A DNA stretch of 64,000 nt from Spirometra erinaceieuropaei (GCA_902702965.1 CACRXP010000089.1:512914-576913); one strand, 5' to 3'. Positions 11,825-22,982 are shown, counted from the first letter of the stretch. The notes: generated from the sequence alone by a model not told the origin. Made by a program: numbers and translations.

Positions 11825-12280
11825 TCTGATGACTGGATTTAAAGGAGAGATAGTGTCTTTTATCGATGAACTATTGACTGAGATACGACGATCTAAGCGA
11901 CCAAAATCTCATGTGGTTGTTACCTCGTGCGATAATTCCGATCTCGTGGAGCTTAAACGTGTAACCAGGCTTCACCGAGTGAGACGTGATTTAGGAGCTG
12001 ACTCGTCCCTCACCTTTGCCGCTGCGTGTTCCACCATCCACATCCGGATTAATTGCTGAACGCCATGCACGTTATTAATCCTCTCCCATCTGTATCTAAT
12101 CCGGTAAACCACTTCAGACGCTGCCGACCGTTGTAACGAGCTTTTCAGCCTTATAATGTGGCGCTTGACGGTTGCTTCCGGTTTGTAAGCAACCCTAGCT
12201 CCGACAGACAATCGGTGGCATTAGTTTTCGGCAGTTCATGTTTACGTTCATGTGATTTCTCCGTAAATTCACAAGTTAGT
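11825..12280 (-). pseudogene. Penelope-like element endonuclease remnant
   Basis: The minus strand encodes a run that parallels the RT-endonuclease junction of the PLE at 19.5-20.7 kb. It shows YKPEATVKRHIIR, then SEVVYRIRYRW (counterpart of the GIY half), a RMWMVEHAAA helix, then after frame changes GYTFKLHEIGIIARGNNHM and a SLRSSYLS segment. The first Cys of the usual CSC.. motif is replaced by Tyr and Trp, and the YVGETG half is unrecognisable, so the GIY-YIG active site is lost. Several frameshifts. It abuts an RTE-like fragment in the opposite orientation (12495-12845). Confidence 0.55.
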
Positions 12281-12494
12281 GTTTTAACTTTAGCGACAGA
12301 TTGCCACACTTGATGATTCATCACAACCGTTTCTTCTTCGCAGTGGAGCGGAGGCTGCATTGCGATGAGAATGTCGTTTTTCTCTCGTACGAAGGAAGGC
12401 AACAGCTGAAGATGGTTATTGGTGACACTACTTTAGGAATGCAGCTGACAACAGCGTGTGCTATGCCTCTACATAGTTCGTTCACCCTTATTCA

Positions 12495-12845
12495 TTGCTG
12501 GATAATGGAATGAGATGGTACTTCGGCAAAAGCATCGTCACGATCAGAGCCCGCAAGCATTCAACCACTGCGGGAGTTCTGGTTCATAATAATCTTTTAC
12601 GGCCGTTCAGTATTCTATATGGTGTCCGGCAAGGTTGTATCCTGTCGCTCATTCTGCCAAGCTGCGCCATCAACCAGATTTTTGGAGTCATACACGGATT
12701 TGACGTTGCCGAGTTTGCACCCGGACACCGGCCGACTGATTTCGACTTAGCTGACGATATCTCCCTGTTATCCGCAAGCTATAGTTATCAGCAGTCCGCG
12801 GTGTCACAGGTCAATGAAGTCGCCAAAACGGATAATCCGTAACCG
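12495..12845 (+). pseudogene. RTE-like LINE reverse transcriptase fragment
   Basis: A 115-codon frame contains the RT boxes RARKHSTTAGVLVHNN, YGVRQGCILS (substrate loop, the RQGC type of RTE-clade enzymes) and DFDLADDISLL, where the catalytic YADD is LADD; the two aspartates survive. It covers only the palm region, about 115 residues of a normal RT of more than 400, with no finger or thumb domain in frame on either side. It is therefore a fragment, distinct in type from the CR1/jockey-like RT at 2.0-4.1 kb, which has GIPQGS and FADD instead. Confidence 0.65.
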
Positions 12846-12889
12846 CTGGAAAAACCCAAGAATTTTCGGGCTGAATCCCTGACCGTGGA

Positions 12890-13988
12890 ATGCGTTTCTC
12901 ACGGTAAATATGCGTCGATCTGAAGTTCGAGATAGTTTAATATACCCCGCGGTGAGGCTGTTGTGAAAAACGAAAAATTAAGGACAGTATTACCTTCCAA
13001 ATCGATGTTGGTTGTGGAGTTTACACAATCTTTACCTGGTGTCTGTGGGCTCCACACGACAGCCCAATCGCCACAAGGTGCAGCGTACACCGTGCGTCAT
13101 TCCGCCCAACCCTTCCCTACGGTTGTACGTGGGATATGAGTGAAAAGTGAGGGTATTTGACCACCGCTGTCCGATGACCATCCTTCGACCGAAGTAAACT
13201 GACTTCGTCTCAAATGAAACAGTCCGCATTAGGTATGACAACATCGTGAGAATATACCAGGTCGTCCACAAAAAACGAAAAAGGCGGTTGGTGCACGTTT
13301 TTCGTTGTACGCCCCAGAAACTCAGTGCTGGTGCCCATGATCCGGTGCTGTTACCCATCTCAAGGGATCGAAATGAAGGTCAACTCAAAACCTGACTCGA
13401 TACAGTTCATCAATACGTGGAAAGGGCCTTTGGACCTTCGATATTCGATCTCAGCCGCAGATAGTCATGTCTGGAGATATACAGTTGGCGGCATCATGGA
13501 GGCCTACTATATCCAGCCTGATCGCGGCTGTACCAAGCACAACTGTTTAATAATGAAAACGAGTCCATCAGGGGTTGTGTTGTCCTAGTTAATGTAGTGC
13601 ACCACGTGAGGGTGATTAGTAATAGGACTTGGCACAGTAGCATGCCTGGTGAAAGTCTCGTCAACACCTGCCACAACGCGGAGGGCTATGTTCAACTCTC
13701 GGGGCTCGATCACGGAAGTAAATTTGTCAGATGAGAGAGCATAGCAGGTAGTTTCATCAAATCCAGTTTGCCAGACACATTGGTTACCAAATGATGCCGC
13801 CATTCAAGGCACATTTTCGTGGTGTTATAAAATGGATCTAAGGGACAAGGGTAGACAGTGCGGAAGAGCCATATGCTGTAGAAGGCGCCAGAACGACTGT
13901 CACCCAACCCTCTGCTACCTCTGAGCATGGGCACTCCATTCACAATTGTGTCGGAATAATTATGGAAATCTGCCAAAGCCATCTATTA
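12890..13988 (-). pseudogene. Decayed coding stretch of unknown family, copy B
   Basis: About 1.1 kb of minus-strand sequence has protein-like frames that pass the reading to each other through frameshifts: 13710-13982 (LFRTVYPCPLDPFYNTTKMC, possible N-glycosylation sites NYS, NTT and NVS), then 13585-13803 (GFDETTCYALSSDKF, EPRELNIALRVVAGVDETFT), then 13032-13358 and 12899-13090. Cysteine spacing and glycosylation sites suggest an extracellular or secreted product, but I do not recognise the domain. No RT, integrase or transposase motif is visible. Partial similarity to 8560-9150 is noted there. The centre of a tRNA-ended foldback begins at its upstream edge (13990). Confidence 0.4.
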
Positions 13989-13989
13989 G

Positions 13990-14125
13990 TTAAGTGAGCC
14001 TAGTAGTCACACCGAATTCTAGGTTGATTATTTGGGAAATCCTGCTTGGGCAGTAATCTTGATGTATCAGAATTGGTGAATTCCATATGCTGTAGTAGGT
14101 CGGGCTTGTAAATTGACAGAAATGT
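13990..14125 (+). repeat. Centre of tRNA-ended foldback element (fragment)
   Basis: GAGCCTAGTAGTCAC, ATTCTAGGTTGATTA, GGAAATCCTGCTTGGGCAG and the following blocks match the central unit of the foldbacks at 23.0 and 55.3 kb (for example 55490-55600) over about 130 bp. Neither tRNA-like end is present, so this is a truncated copy. Confidence 0.65.
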
Positions 14126-14381
14126 AAATAAACTTCTCGCTGCCAGTCGGAAATCTAAATCAGGTGGTTGGCTGTACGAAAAACCTTGCATTTGCTGTTA
14201 AGGATTTTGAAACGCACCGAGGCTGCCGAATTGTTTTCATTTGGGTCAGACGAATTTCAAATAAACGCCATTTATTAGTTATATTTTGTACAGTTCGATC
14301 ACTTCAATTAGACAAGCAAGAAGACGAGAAAATATTCATTAACGCGAACTTTTTGTTGACACTGGAAAGCGTGGCCATGAT

Positions 14382-14825
14382 ATGACAACACTTCAAAAAT
14401 ATGTTAACCCTTTATTCTTCTGTAGTATCAACAGTTTTCTTGCTTTTCCGGTTCTGCTCCTTAACACCAGCGAAAGTTTGTATAATATAAAGTTTTTGGT
14501 ACGTCCACGTGATCCCCTACTTGGAAAAATTTCCCTGAAGACTCTATCAACCGGTAATTATCTTTTGACTTTTGTCCCATTCTTTTCTTCTTTACCCGTA
14601 GGTTATGTCATAGCGATGGCATACACTTTTCCAGTTACAATATCTGTATTGATTTCAGAACATTTGCGTTTAACCCACATATATGAGCAGAAATGGTTCT
14701 CACAAAATTTGCTTTCCTTAACAATGCCAGTTTTTTTAAACAATCGTTGGCCTGAAGAATTTTGGTTTAGTGATGCTACCCCGGATTGTTGCAATGTGGT
14801 TTGTAGGGGAAGGCCCTTAGCTTAA
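14382..14825 (+). CDS. Open frame of 147 codons, possible exon, unidentified
   Basis: This is the longest frame in its neighbourhood. It has hydrophobic stretches (FLAFPVLLL; LLTFVPFFSSLPVGYVIAMA) that could be membrane segments. A good 3' splice-site sequence, a pyrimidine-rich tract ending TTTACCCGTAG, lies inside it at about 14575-14601. The coding part, if any, may therefore be the stretch from 14602 on. No family recognised. Chance cannot be excluded in this AT-rich sequence. Confidence 0.2.
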   Translation: MTTLQKYVNPLFFCSINSFLAFPVLLLNTSESLYNIKFLVRPRDPLLGKISLKTLSTGNYLLTFVPFFSSLPVGYVIAMAYTFPVTISVLISEHLRLTHIYEQKWFSQNLLSLTMPVFLNNRWPEEFWFSDATPDCCNVVCRGRPLA

Positions 14826-15865
14826 GGAGCTTTTTCTTTCAGTACCATCAGACTGCTTGCCAGAGACAGGTTAGGCGTCTTCTCCATTGTTTTGTCCACC
14901 ACTAACTTACTGCTTTATTGCATGGTCTATTAGACCCCAATTCTGCTTCCCGGCCGTCATTTTGTTTGAAAGCTTTACAACTTTCGCGTTATGCAGTTGG
15001 CTGTTCGATCCATAGTTCGCCAAAAATATATCTTTTTATTATGATTCAGGAGGTAATCGTATCAACCTATGAAGTGAAAAGGAGCCATATTAAATAATAG
15101 ATATCTCCACACCTCCAAGTTTGCTTATAATCTCATGCAAGATTCCTTTTGATACTAGTCATGCTGTCCTGTCTAGACGACAGGGCAGAGTACGTGTTTT
15201 TAAGTTAAGAATGTTTATTTCATGTCGTACATGCTGGGTGCGCAATTGGATGAACACCAACGGTTTGCTAAAACGAGAAAGTTTGTTCCCTGGCTGAGTA
15301 GGCGACCGTAGTTACGTGTCAGATTAGGAGGGCGAGTATGCAGTGTAACAGACAGGCATCAGGCGGGAATGCGCGAAGGCTGGCACAGTAGCCTGAAGAT
15401 GAACAGACAAACACGGGACTTGCTCACGTGATGGACCGACTAGAAAGCGAGCAAACTCTCCACAACAGACTGTACGCCATTACCACTATATGATTGGTCT
15501 CATCGCTTTCGACGAGCATCGTATTCAGGAGCAAGGAAAATGAGGACTCTTGTGCATCCACATAGTTATTGACTTTGCCGCCGCCAACTGCATTACCCTA
15601 CAGTTTGCTTAGAAAATTAACCTCAGCAGATCTGACGTTTTTTGTTTCTTTTGGCAAAAAACATTTGACTTCACCAGTACTCTCGTTTCAGTCTCAAAAG
15701 TCCTCCAAATCGATTTGCATAGCGAAATAACACTTTTACTGTCTGGCACCGTTTCCGTGCTTCTCCTGTTATGTAATCGAATTAAAACGACAGGATAGCT
15801 TGTTCAACATCGCACACGAGTGCTTGCAAATAACCCCAACTTAGTTAAGTTCAAGAAGATGCAAT
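14826..15865. other. No gene recognised
   Basis: No long frames and no recognised repeats on either strand. Confidence 0.35.
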
Positions 15866-16010
15866 GTGGTACAAGCGGACCCGTATCCGCTGTTGTCTCT
15901 GATAATGGTTTCCAGTAGGAATCCGAAACGCCGGGTTAATAAAGCTCTTGTCCAAGCGACCGCTTCTCCTTCTTCAAGACTACTTCCGGGACTCGTCTCA
16001 TCACGTCTAT
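15866..16010 (+). repeat. PLE-associated terminal repeat with hammerhead-like stem-loop, copy 1
   Basis: About 130 bp match the sequence just downstream of the PLE at 20.8-20.9 kb. The core is CTGATAA (15899-15905), a hairpin GGTTTCC/GGAATCC (15907-15913 with 15918-15924, one mismatch) closed by AGTA, then GAAAC (15925-15929), and GTC 20 bases later (15950-15952). Flanking AAGCGG (15873-15878) and CCGCTT (15960-15965) are complementary. The layout resembles a hammerhead ribozyme, known from PLE terminal repeats, but the helix next to the cleavage site is poorly formed. Confidence 0.4.
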
Positions 16011-16437
16011 TGAAACCGGATCTTTGTTTTTTTCATTGGCCTGTCCTTCACGATAGCGCCTTTCCATGTTATGCTAAATTAACTTGCATATTTAGGAATT
16101 TCCGCCAATTTCTAGGCACTTTTTTGAGAAATTGCCAGACAACGTTTACACAGATGTTACGAATGCCAGAGTTTGAAAACGGGATTCCCAGACCGCAGCA
16201 AAGCTCAGGAGTTTGAGTCAAAATAAATCCTTGTTAGTGACAAAGTGCAAGAAAGCATTCCTGAACTATACGGAGCATATTCCCTTCACGGAAACCCATG
16301 TAAAAGTTTGGCATAGGCAATCAATGCAATATAAAATTTGGAAGGAAGGATTTGAGAGAACAACCAGGGAACGTGTTGGTTTAATACACATTAAAACCCC
16401 AAACAACGTATTGCAAGGCTAACTTGTAAGTTTACCT

Positions 16438-16714
16438 TCAAAACACAATCTTAAGGTCAGAAGTGACAAAGATTAAAATCCAGAACCAGAGCATTGACAA
16501 AGCCACAGTCCAAACGCAAGGCAAAGGTGTACCGTTGCTCGACTGTGGCCAGACAACCGTGTAGAAGACATCCTGTGGGTTTGGCTCGCCGATGTTGGGA
16601 TCAATTTCAATATAGCTGTAAACATCAGGACTGCGGTCTACCCGCAAGGTCAAAAGCATCGGTGACATCTCTGCCTTTCCGGATATGTGGACCAGGTGTG
16701 TTATATCCGGTAAG
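16438..16714 (-). CDS. Probable terminal coding exon of an unidentified host gene with a C-terminal membrane segment
   Basis: On the minus strand a strong 3' splice site (TGTTCTTCTCTTAGACAG) is followed by one extra base and then 91 open codons to a TGA. The encoded stretch has ordinary protein composition (for example SPDVYSYIEIDPNIGEP, DVFYTVVWPQSSNG) and ends in a hydrophobic segment, TVALSMLWFWILIFV, followed by a short DLKIVF tail. This fits a C-terminal membrane anchor or last transmembrane helix. Upstream on the same strand (about 17160-17390) further protein-like stretches occur (SLNDDENSTVSVALDRK before a GTAGAA donor), possibly earlier exons, but I could not connect the phases. No family recognised. 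Confidence 0.45.
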
Positions 16715-19378
16715 CTGTCTAAGAGAAGAACATATTAACATACCCATAGTCGGGAGTTCGTAAAAGTCACTACAAAATTACTTGGCAATAGTACATAAAC
16801 AACTATTATATTAAATAGTATAACGGGTACAGGCAGTGTAACTTCTAGACGGCATAAAAATATCACTATGAATTGACAGTTAAAAAGCAACTGAATATGA
16901 GGTCAGTGCCTTAACTCTGATTTAGATAATGACAAACGCTGAGTACTTAACATTACATCGGAAGTAAAAGTGCATTAACACTTGACGTTTGCACTTACAG
17001 ATAGCGAACCCTCTTGTTAAACCATCTGAGGATGGTTTACGACATTCAGGAATTGTGGCAGTCCTTGCTTGGTCAGTCGGTTTAAAAGCTATCTGTAGGT
17101 TAGGATGCATCCCTTTGTGCGCGTGATAACTCACACACTGACGCGATAATGATTTCGAATTGGGCGCATCTATTCTACCGGTCACACTTGGCTTTCCTGT
17201 CCAAGGCCACGGACACCGTCGAGTTTTCGTCATCGTTCAGACTCATCTTCAGAATTTTCGTTGATTTGCCAAGTTGATGATTGTCCTTCCACTGTCCGTG
17301 ATCCACTCCAGCCGCTTATCATGCCAACGCTCTCTACCTTCTAGCTGCACGATCTTCATGCATTGAATACTATCTTTCCAGACCCAAGATTTTCGACTTA
17401 TTACTGAATCCACTAATGCGTCTGGCCGTGGATAGTGTTGTAAATAAATTGTAGCAAGGGGCGAATCGATGTGATAGTTAGAAATTCATTGTAATAATTT
17501 ACGCTGTGGGTATCAGATCTAATGTGGTGAGGGTTAACTGCGATGACCGAAGTCTCGGGGTAAAAAGCAAGTTTGCTTAAATAAAAACTACCTTGCTTGC
17601 AAGATAGGCAAGGTCCTGGTCCTAGTTTCCAGACAGTGTTAGCCCTATCGACACAGTCTTATAATTAGGAACTGGTGAGAAAGAAGATGTATAATAAAGT
17701 TTATGTGACGCATGCTTGTAATTGTGATCGAAATTCAAGAGCCGCGCGTTTAAACTACCCGCGCTTCTTAAATTCCATGCTTTCAAAGGTCCCCGACCGC
17801 AGTCATTATGTTTCCCGCCAGAAAAACGATCAGACTGCGAAGGCTCATCTCAAGGTGTCTGTCAGAGTCATTCTAAAGAGCGTAGCCTACACGGGGAATG
17901 CATTAGGTTTTTTTGGTGTGAATACCAAAGTTTGAGACACGCGGCAGATGGGGAGAGAGGTGTTCGTGTCCTATATAATCTCTACTCACCTTGCCGCTTG
18001 TATGCGATTGGAAAATGGGTAGGACGGAAGGAAGATCTGACAATCCGACTCTCGGATGTCCGCTGATCCTGACTCTTTAAACTGCCTCCCGATGTAGTCG
18101 TCATCGTGACTACTGAATTTAAGTGTACAGAAGTCGGAATTGTGCTTAATTTGAGCAGTATTAGTTGCAGGAAGTGACCTTCCGTTTCATGCCCTGGATG
18201 ATTGAGTGAGTATTAATTCTGATCAATGTCAACCCGTTTCCCTAATGCGTTTGAGCATAAAGCAGTTCACTTAGTCAGTAGGCAATGAAGTGCTTGAAGC
18301 TACCGGAACAAGGTTCTTTGGCGCGTACAGTCTGGGAGGCATGGTTTTAAATCGACGTTTTACGACTTAGAATCGGAGTTGAACATGCAGCCCGACCTGC
18401 TCTCAAGACCACTTTTGCGTACTGAAAACGCTGTTATTGCTTATTACTGTCTTCTCCACAGAAGCGGCTCTTCTTGCCTTTACTGGTTTAAAGATCACAC
18501 GGACAGGGAAGTGAGAGAGTCAGAAACCCATAGGTTAGCCGCCACAGCGTAACGCCTGCAACATAATGAACTTTGCATCATCCTCTGACAGAGGCCAGAC
18601 CCAAGGGGCCAACAAACGACAGTATTCTACATTGAATACGTTGTTATTTTCATCAAAATGACCTCAGAGTAGGACTGGAACTATCCTAATAAAACGAAAG
18701 TCGGGTTTCCTGAGCGAATAGAAAGCACATTGGCTTAGTTTTTAGGTTGTGGAAGTAATTAATCAGTCGTTGTCAGTAAACACTTGGGTTTAGTAGGCGG
18801 AATGCTAGACGTTGAGGAAATGTGGTCTATTGGGTCGGATGTGAATGAACACACCTCCGGTATTTTATTCCTCCAAGTGTCTACTTATTTCGTCCTGACA
18901 TAATTTAAAAAATATTGATGCACTTCCAGTTCGGAGTGTTAACTTCACTGGCATGCTGCCCATTTTTTCAATGCCTCCTTTCTCCCTGTCAGCGGACATC
19001 GTTTCCTTCGTGCTCGCGGCCATTAGACGAATAACTGAGCGCTATGGCTGTCGCAAGCATGCGGCATTATCTGTCTTCCTGCATAATTAAGAACGCATAC
19101 TCGTGTCTTATAGAAGGACGCATCCGTAATATCCTTCTTAGGTAAATTGCTGTTTTAGAAACGGTCAAGCGCCAAGATGTTTGTGAGCTGTACTCGTTCA
19201 TATCTGACAAAGTGTTGTTTTCGCTTGACGGCAGACCGAACTACTGGAAGATCTTAATGGGACTGTGGACATTTTACATGTAAATTGCGACGGGCTAAGA
19301 CTCCTGCATCGACCAGTAATCCGCCGTTAGTGTTTTTGACAGCTCTGAATATCATTTAGCAGAATTTATGAAAACCAC
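16715..19378. other. No gene recognised apart from possible upstream exon pieces near 17.2-17.4 kb
   Basis: Short frames only. The minus strand at about 17160-17390 is protein-like and may belong with the exon at 16438-16714. The rest has no family motif and no repeat shared with other parts of the window. Confidence 0.3.
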
Positions 19379-19452
19379 GGCAGCCTCGGTGGGATTGCAA
19401 CTCGCGGCAGCAAGGGCTAGGCCAACGACCTAGCCACCTAAGCTACGAGGTT
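19379..19452 (-). repeat. tRNA-like end of a foldback element, left half of a split copy
   Basis: The minus strand begins with an acceptor-like CCTCGT, has an A-box-like TAGCTTAGGTGGCTAGG and ends with a B-box-like GAGTTGCAATCCC (decayed from GGTTCGAATCC) then ACCGAGGC. It faces outward (leftward) as in the full copies at 23.0 and 55.3 kb. The PLE at 19465-20700 follows at once, and the element's centre and right end resume at about 20950. Confidence 0.6.
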
Positions 19453-19464
19453 CCTACGAGACAA

Positions 19465-20700
19465 ATGCGATGAAGCAGCGAATCCCCTCGAATACATCCG
19501 AATCATCTAACTCCCCAAATCCTGCCCAGAGACGCACTTTGCGGTCGACGGAACAATTTGTGAACAACTGAAGTGCCCGCAAATGGATTAGCCGATTTTG
19601 GGATTCATAGTTGAGGCGGTTCTACAAGCGTTGGCGTCGCTGATTTTCCGACACCACAGACCAAAATTCTGGGCTCGGTACGTGGATCATATTTTGCCGT
19701 CATCAAACGGGACCAGGTACTGACATTCAGAGAACGTCTCAACGCCGTCTTCTCGGACATTCAATTTACGTAGGAAGGAGAAGAAGAAAACAACCAGCTG
19801 GCCTTTCTTGATGTCCTCGTAAGCCAAAAAAATGGTGGAAGCCTAAAAATCAAAGTGTTCGGGAAAGCGACAAACACGGCGCAAGTACTGAATTTCAACA
19901 GTAACCAGCCGATCGGTCATAAGCACAGTTGCGTAAGGGCGCTATATCGACGCGTTGTGGCGGATTGCAGTGAGCGGAGGATAAGGTTGCCGAATTCCAA
20001 TATCTTCGACGAGTACTGATGGTCCATGGCTACCCACGCAACTTTGCCAACCAGTGCGTACGCAGAGGAAACCAGAGACCAAATCTAACAAACTCTAGAT
20101 TTTCCGAGCGCTTTCACACGTGAGGAACGTTTCGAATTCTGTCAGCCGCCTTCTCACTCCACTTAGATTTAGGGCTGAACACAGGTCGGAAGCAACCATT
20201 AGGCGCCAAGTCATGAGGCCGAATGACCCGCTGCCACGGCAGGAAACGTTTGGAGTCGGCTAATGGATTTAGTGCAGTTGCGGACAGTGCGACTGCGTCG
20301 GAGAAACTGGGAGATTACTCCGGACACGAATAGCTGAGCACTCAGCAACAGTGAGGCGGAAAGACGCTAGCTCTCAGGTGGCAACTCATTCCACGGAACC
20401 CGGCCATGTCTTCAAGTTTCAATAGGCCGAAATCCTCTCAAGAGCTGACAACCGCGTGAGCCAGGAAGTGCTAAAATCATGTCTCTCAGGTCCACAATCC
20501 ATCAACAACCGCAAGGACCTCCCGGTACCATATTTATTTCTGAGACATTCCCTGATCAGGGGAATCAGTCACGTGGGGAGGGCGCGGGCGGGCAACTATC
20601 CAGGTGAGGGCGGGAAAAATTGCCGAGTAATCATCATGCCAACATCCAACACGGATTATGAAATTGCGGCAATTAACGACTCGAACGCAGACTGACGAGC
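19465..20700 (+). pseudogene. Penelope-like element, RT C-terminal part and GIY-YIG endonuclease, decayed
   Basis: The reading starts inside the RT palm: FAVDGTICEQL, a G.I.EAVLQ helix and RHHRPKFWARYVD, where the catalytic YVDD is YVDH (19679-19690). After a frameshift follow FAVIKRDQVLTF, NNQLAFLDVLVSQK, KATNTAQVLNFNSN, HSCVRALYRR and CSERR, the usual PLE thumb region. From about 20270 to 20695 one frame with a single TAG gives the endonuclease: CSCGQCDCVGETG (the YVG tyrosine is Cys), LLRTRIAEH, SSQVATHSTEPGHVFKF, LSGPQSINNRKDLPVPY and a final NTDYEIAAIN tail. The GIY-YIG nuclease nicks target DNA for these telomere-related retroelements. The 5' third is missing. It sits inside a tRNA-ended foldback. 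Confidence 0.8.
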
Positions 20701-20809
20701 CATCATCGTCTTAATTAGGATCCCTAGCGGTTATTGCGAGAACTGTTAACTGTAGTATGCATATGGCCTCACGGCAGCTACGTACTATAAATATCACAGT
20801 CTTCCTACC

Positions 20810-20945
20810 TCCGCCACGTTTATCTGCGACCGTCTTTGATGATGGGTTCGAGTAAGAATCCGAAACCTCAGGTCAATAAACTTCTTGTCCCAGTAAGCGC
20901 ATCTTCTGAACTTCTTCCTAGAACTCGCTTGTTCATTTCAATCGG
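20810..20945 (+). repeat. PLE 3' terminal repeat with hammerhead-like stem-loop, copy 2
   Basis: This lies about 115 bp downstream of the PLE stop, same strand. Core: TTGATGA (20836-20842), hairpin GGGTTC/GAATCC (20844-20849 with 20856-20861), GAAAC (20862-20866) and GTC (20887-20889), with exactly the same GAAAC-to-GTC spacing as the copy at 15.9 kb. The hairpin arms differ from copy 1 yet still pair, which supports a conserved RNA structure. Its position fits a PLE pseudo-LTR. Confidence 0.45.
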
Positions 20946-20949
20946 CAGT

Positions 20950-21175
20950 TCTGTCTGGGTCGTCAGTTTGTTGCATCAGGTTTGGTAGATTCCATACGTG
21001 GCAGTCGGATATGCGGGTACCTGGATCCAAATGCGATTTAATTCGCTGCACCCACGGAACCGCAGGGCAGAGGTGGTTAGAGCATTGGCTATACTTAATC
21101 CCGTCGAGGCCGCCAAGCTTTTCGTAGTTAAGTCGAATGACATTCAAATCTGTGGAAACACCAATTAATTATGGA
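20950..21175 (+). repeat. Centre and right tRNA-like end of the split foldback element
   Basis: CTGGGTCGTCAGTTTGTTGC, then a TTTGGTAGATTCC block, match the centre unit at 55540-55600. They are followed by a shortened tRNA-like module (A-box-like CAGAGGTGGTTAGAGC at about 21068-21083; the B-box region is deleted; GTCGAGGCCGCCA remains) and the outer tail AAGCTTTTCGTAGTTAAGTC..ATTCAAATCTG. Together with 19379-19452 it makes one element interrupted by the PLE. Confidence 0.6.
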
Positions 21176-22982
21176 TTAGTTACCAATACAGCGGTTCGTG
21201 CCAGTTGCGACTTACATGTACAGTATTCACAGCACCGTTGTCGTGGCTCCGAATCCTACTGAAAACGCCGAATCTTCCATAATTAGGTCCAGTGCGTAAT
21301 CCGTAATTATCACACTGATATAATTATGGCATTGTTCGGTCGAGTCCCTAGCGCTCGGATTAACTTGCAATATCTCAAGCAGATATGGTAACTGTAGCAT
21401 GTTGATATACGATTTCGCCCGAAGTAGTGTTATACTATGCCAGCGGTAGGGGACATATGTGTGTGTATGGCAGGTGAAAATGCAACTTTTTGCCTGCCGT
21501 TGAGTTACCAGTTGTAACAAATGGCAGTCTTCGGATTCACTTCATCTAGTACGTATGTTTCCTCGAAACCATCATTTGAAACTTTGCGAATGAGAAGCAA
21601 TCGAAATATATGTATTGCATATTGTATGCCAATAAATGGCAAATTTTCAGAATAACGCGTCTGCATGAAAATGTATGTGTAACCATCAAAAATAAATCAA
21701 CTCTGGGTGTAGAATTACAAGCATTCCTCCCACTGGACAAGGGAGACAACGGTTACCTTCTATTACCATGATACCGAAAGACTTATAAATACACGTGTCT
21801 TGTTTTTGAATGAGCTATTGTAATCTGCGACACTTTTTACTGCTGCAGTTGAATAATTCATGCCTGTTTGTGGTCACTATATTTACATTAATTAAAACTG
21901 GAACATTAAAAAATCATGAACGCAAAATATTAAAATATTGAAATGCTTACAGGGAAAGAACACAATAGTGGGTTTCGAAGAGTTATGAGGGCTTCCATCG
22001 GCCAGTCGCAACCCGGGCGTTACCGTAATTGACTATATGAACAAAAATGCTTTTTTGGAATATCGTCTTGTCATTTTTGTCGCCAATACAAAGAATACCG
22101 GTCGAAAGCACTTTCAGATAATCTCGACTTTACGCGGTATCAATCGTTGGGGCGAAAATTGAAGTGATTTTATAAATAGAAGGAAAACCTGAAGAGGTGC
22201 AATAAATTAAGTTAAAGTCTGCAATTCATGAGGATACTGGGAGTAGTACGGACCGATATTTTGCGGTAGGTTTACAAATTGCGATAAGAGGTACTATAAA
22301 TTGCTCGGGGTATATCAATACCCTTTGGAGTTCGACAAATGCTACTAGGCATTTCCCAACAGTTGACAAACCTATGCACGCAGTTCTGGACAGGTGTCGA
22401 TGCACAAAAACCTTAAAAAATTTGCGCCGGCTTTAGGTTTTTATGACTGTACAATTGAACAATAGGTAGTTTTATTCTACTGGTCTTGAACTACCATAAT
22501 TTTTCTTGTTGAACATAGCTATAGTTTCCATTCTGATTACTGTTATTTCATTTTTAGTTAATTCGTAAGGTCACCAAGAATGCTTTTACAAAAGCTCGAT
22601 CTAATTTCTAGCTGTTTGAGCAGTGCGTTATATCCAAAGTCCGTATGGGGAGAGCAGTTTCGGATTTTAATGAGCTTCCATCGAATTTTTGCCCAAAAGA
22701 GATTGGCCGCTTAGCGCTTATCTTCTTCATCATGCTCCTCTGTCTTGAGCGTGCGCAGTTACGTAATACAACCGACGATTTAAAATCACATGATGTGCTC
22801 GCAATCTGATGATTTATCATCTTTGGTGTCTGCCGGTACTCTAAGAGACATTAATGCATGTATTAATAAAACACACAAGCGCCTGTGCCGGGAAAATAAA
22901 AAAATTCAGGCATTAATTAAAATTTATTAATTAAAATCGAAGAAATTTAATAAGAAGCTTTTTATGGTCAGAGGGTTATTTT
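21176..22982. other. No gene recognised
   Basis: Very AT-rich. Short frames only, none with a motif. TTAATTAAAATTTATTAATTAA near 22915-22936 is a simple AT inverted repeat. Confidence 0.35.
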
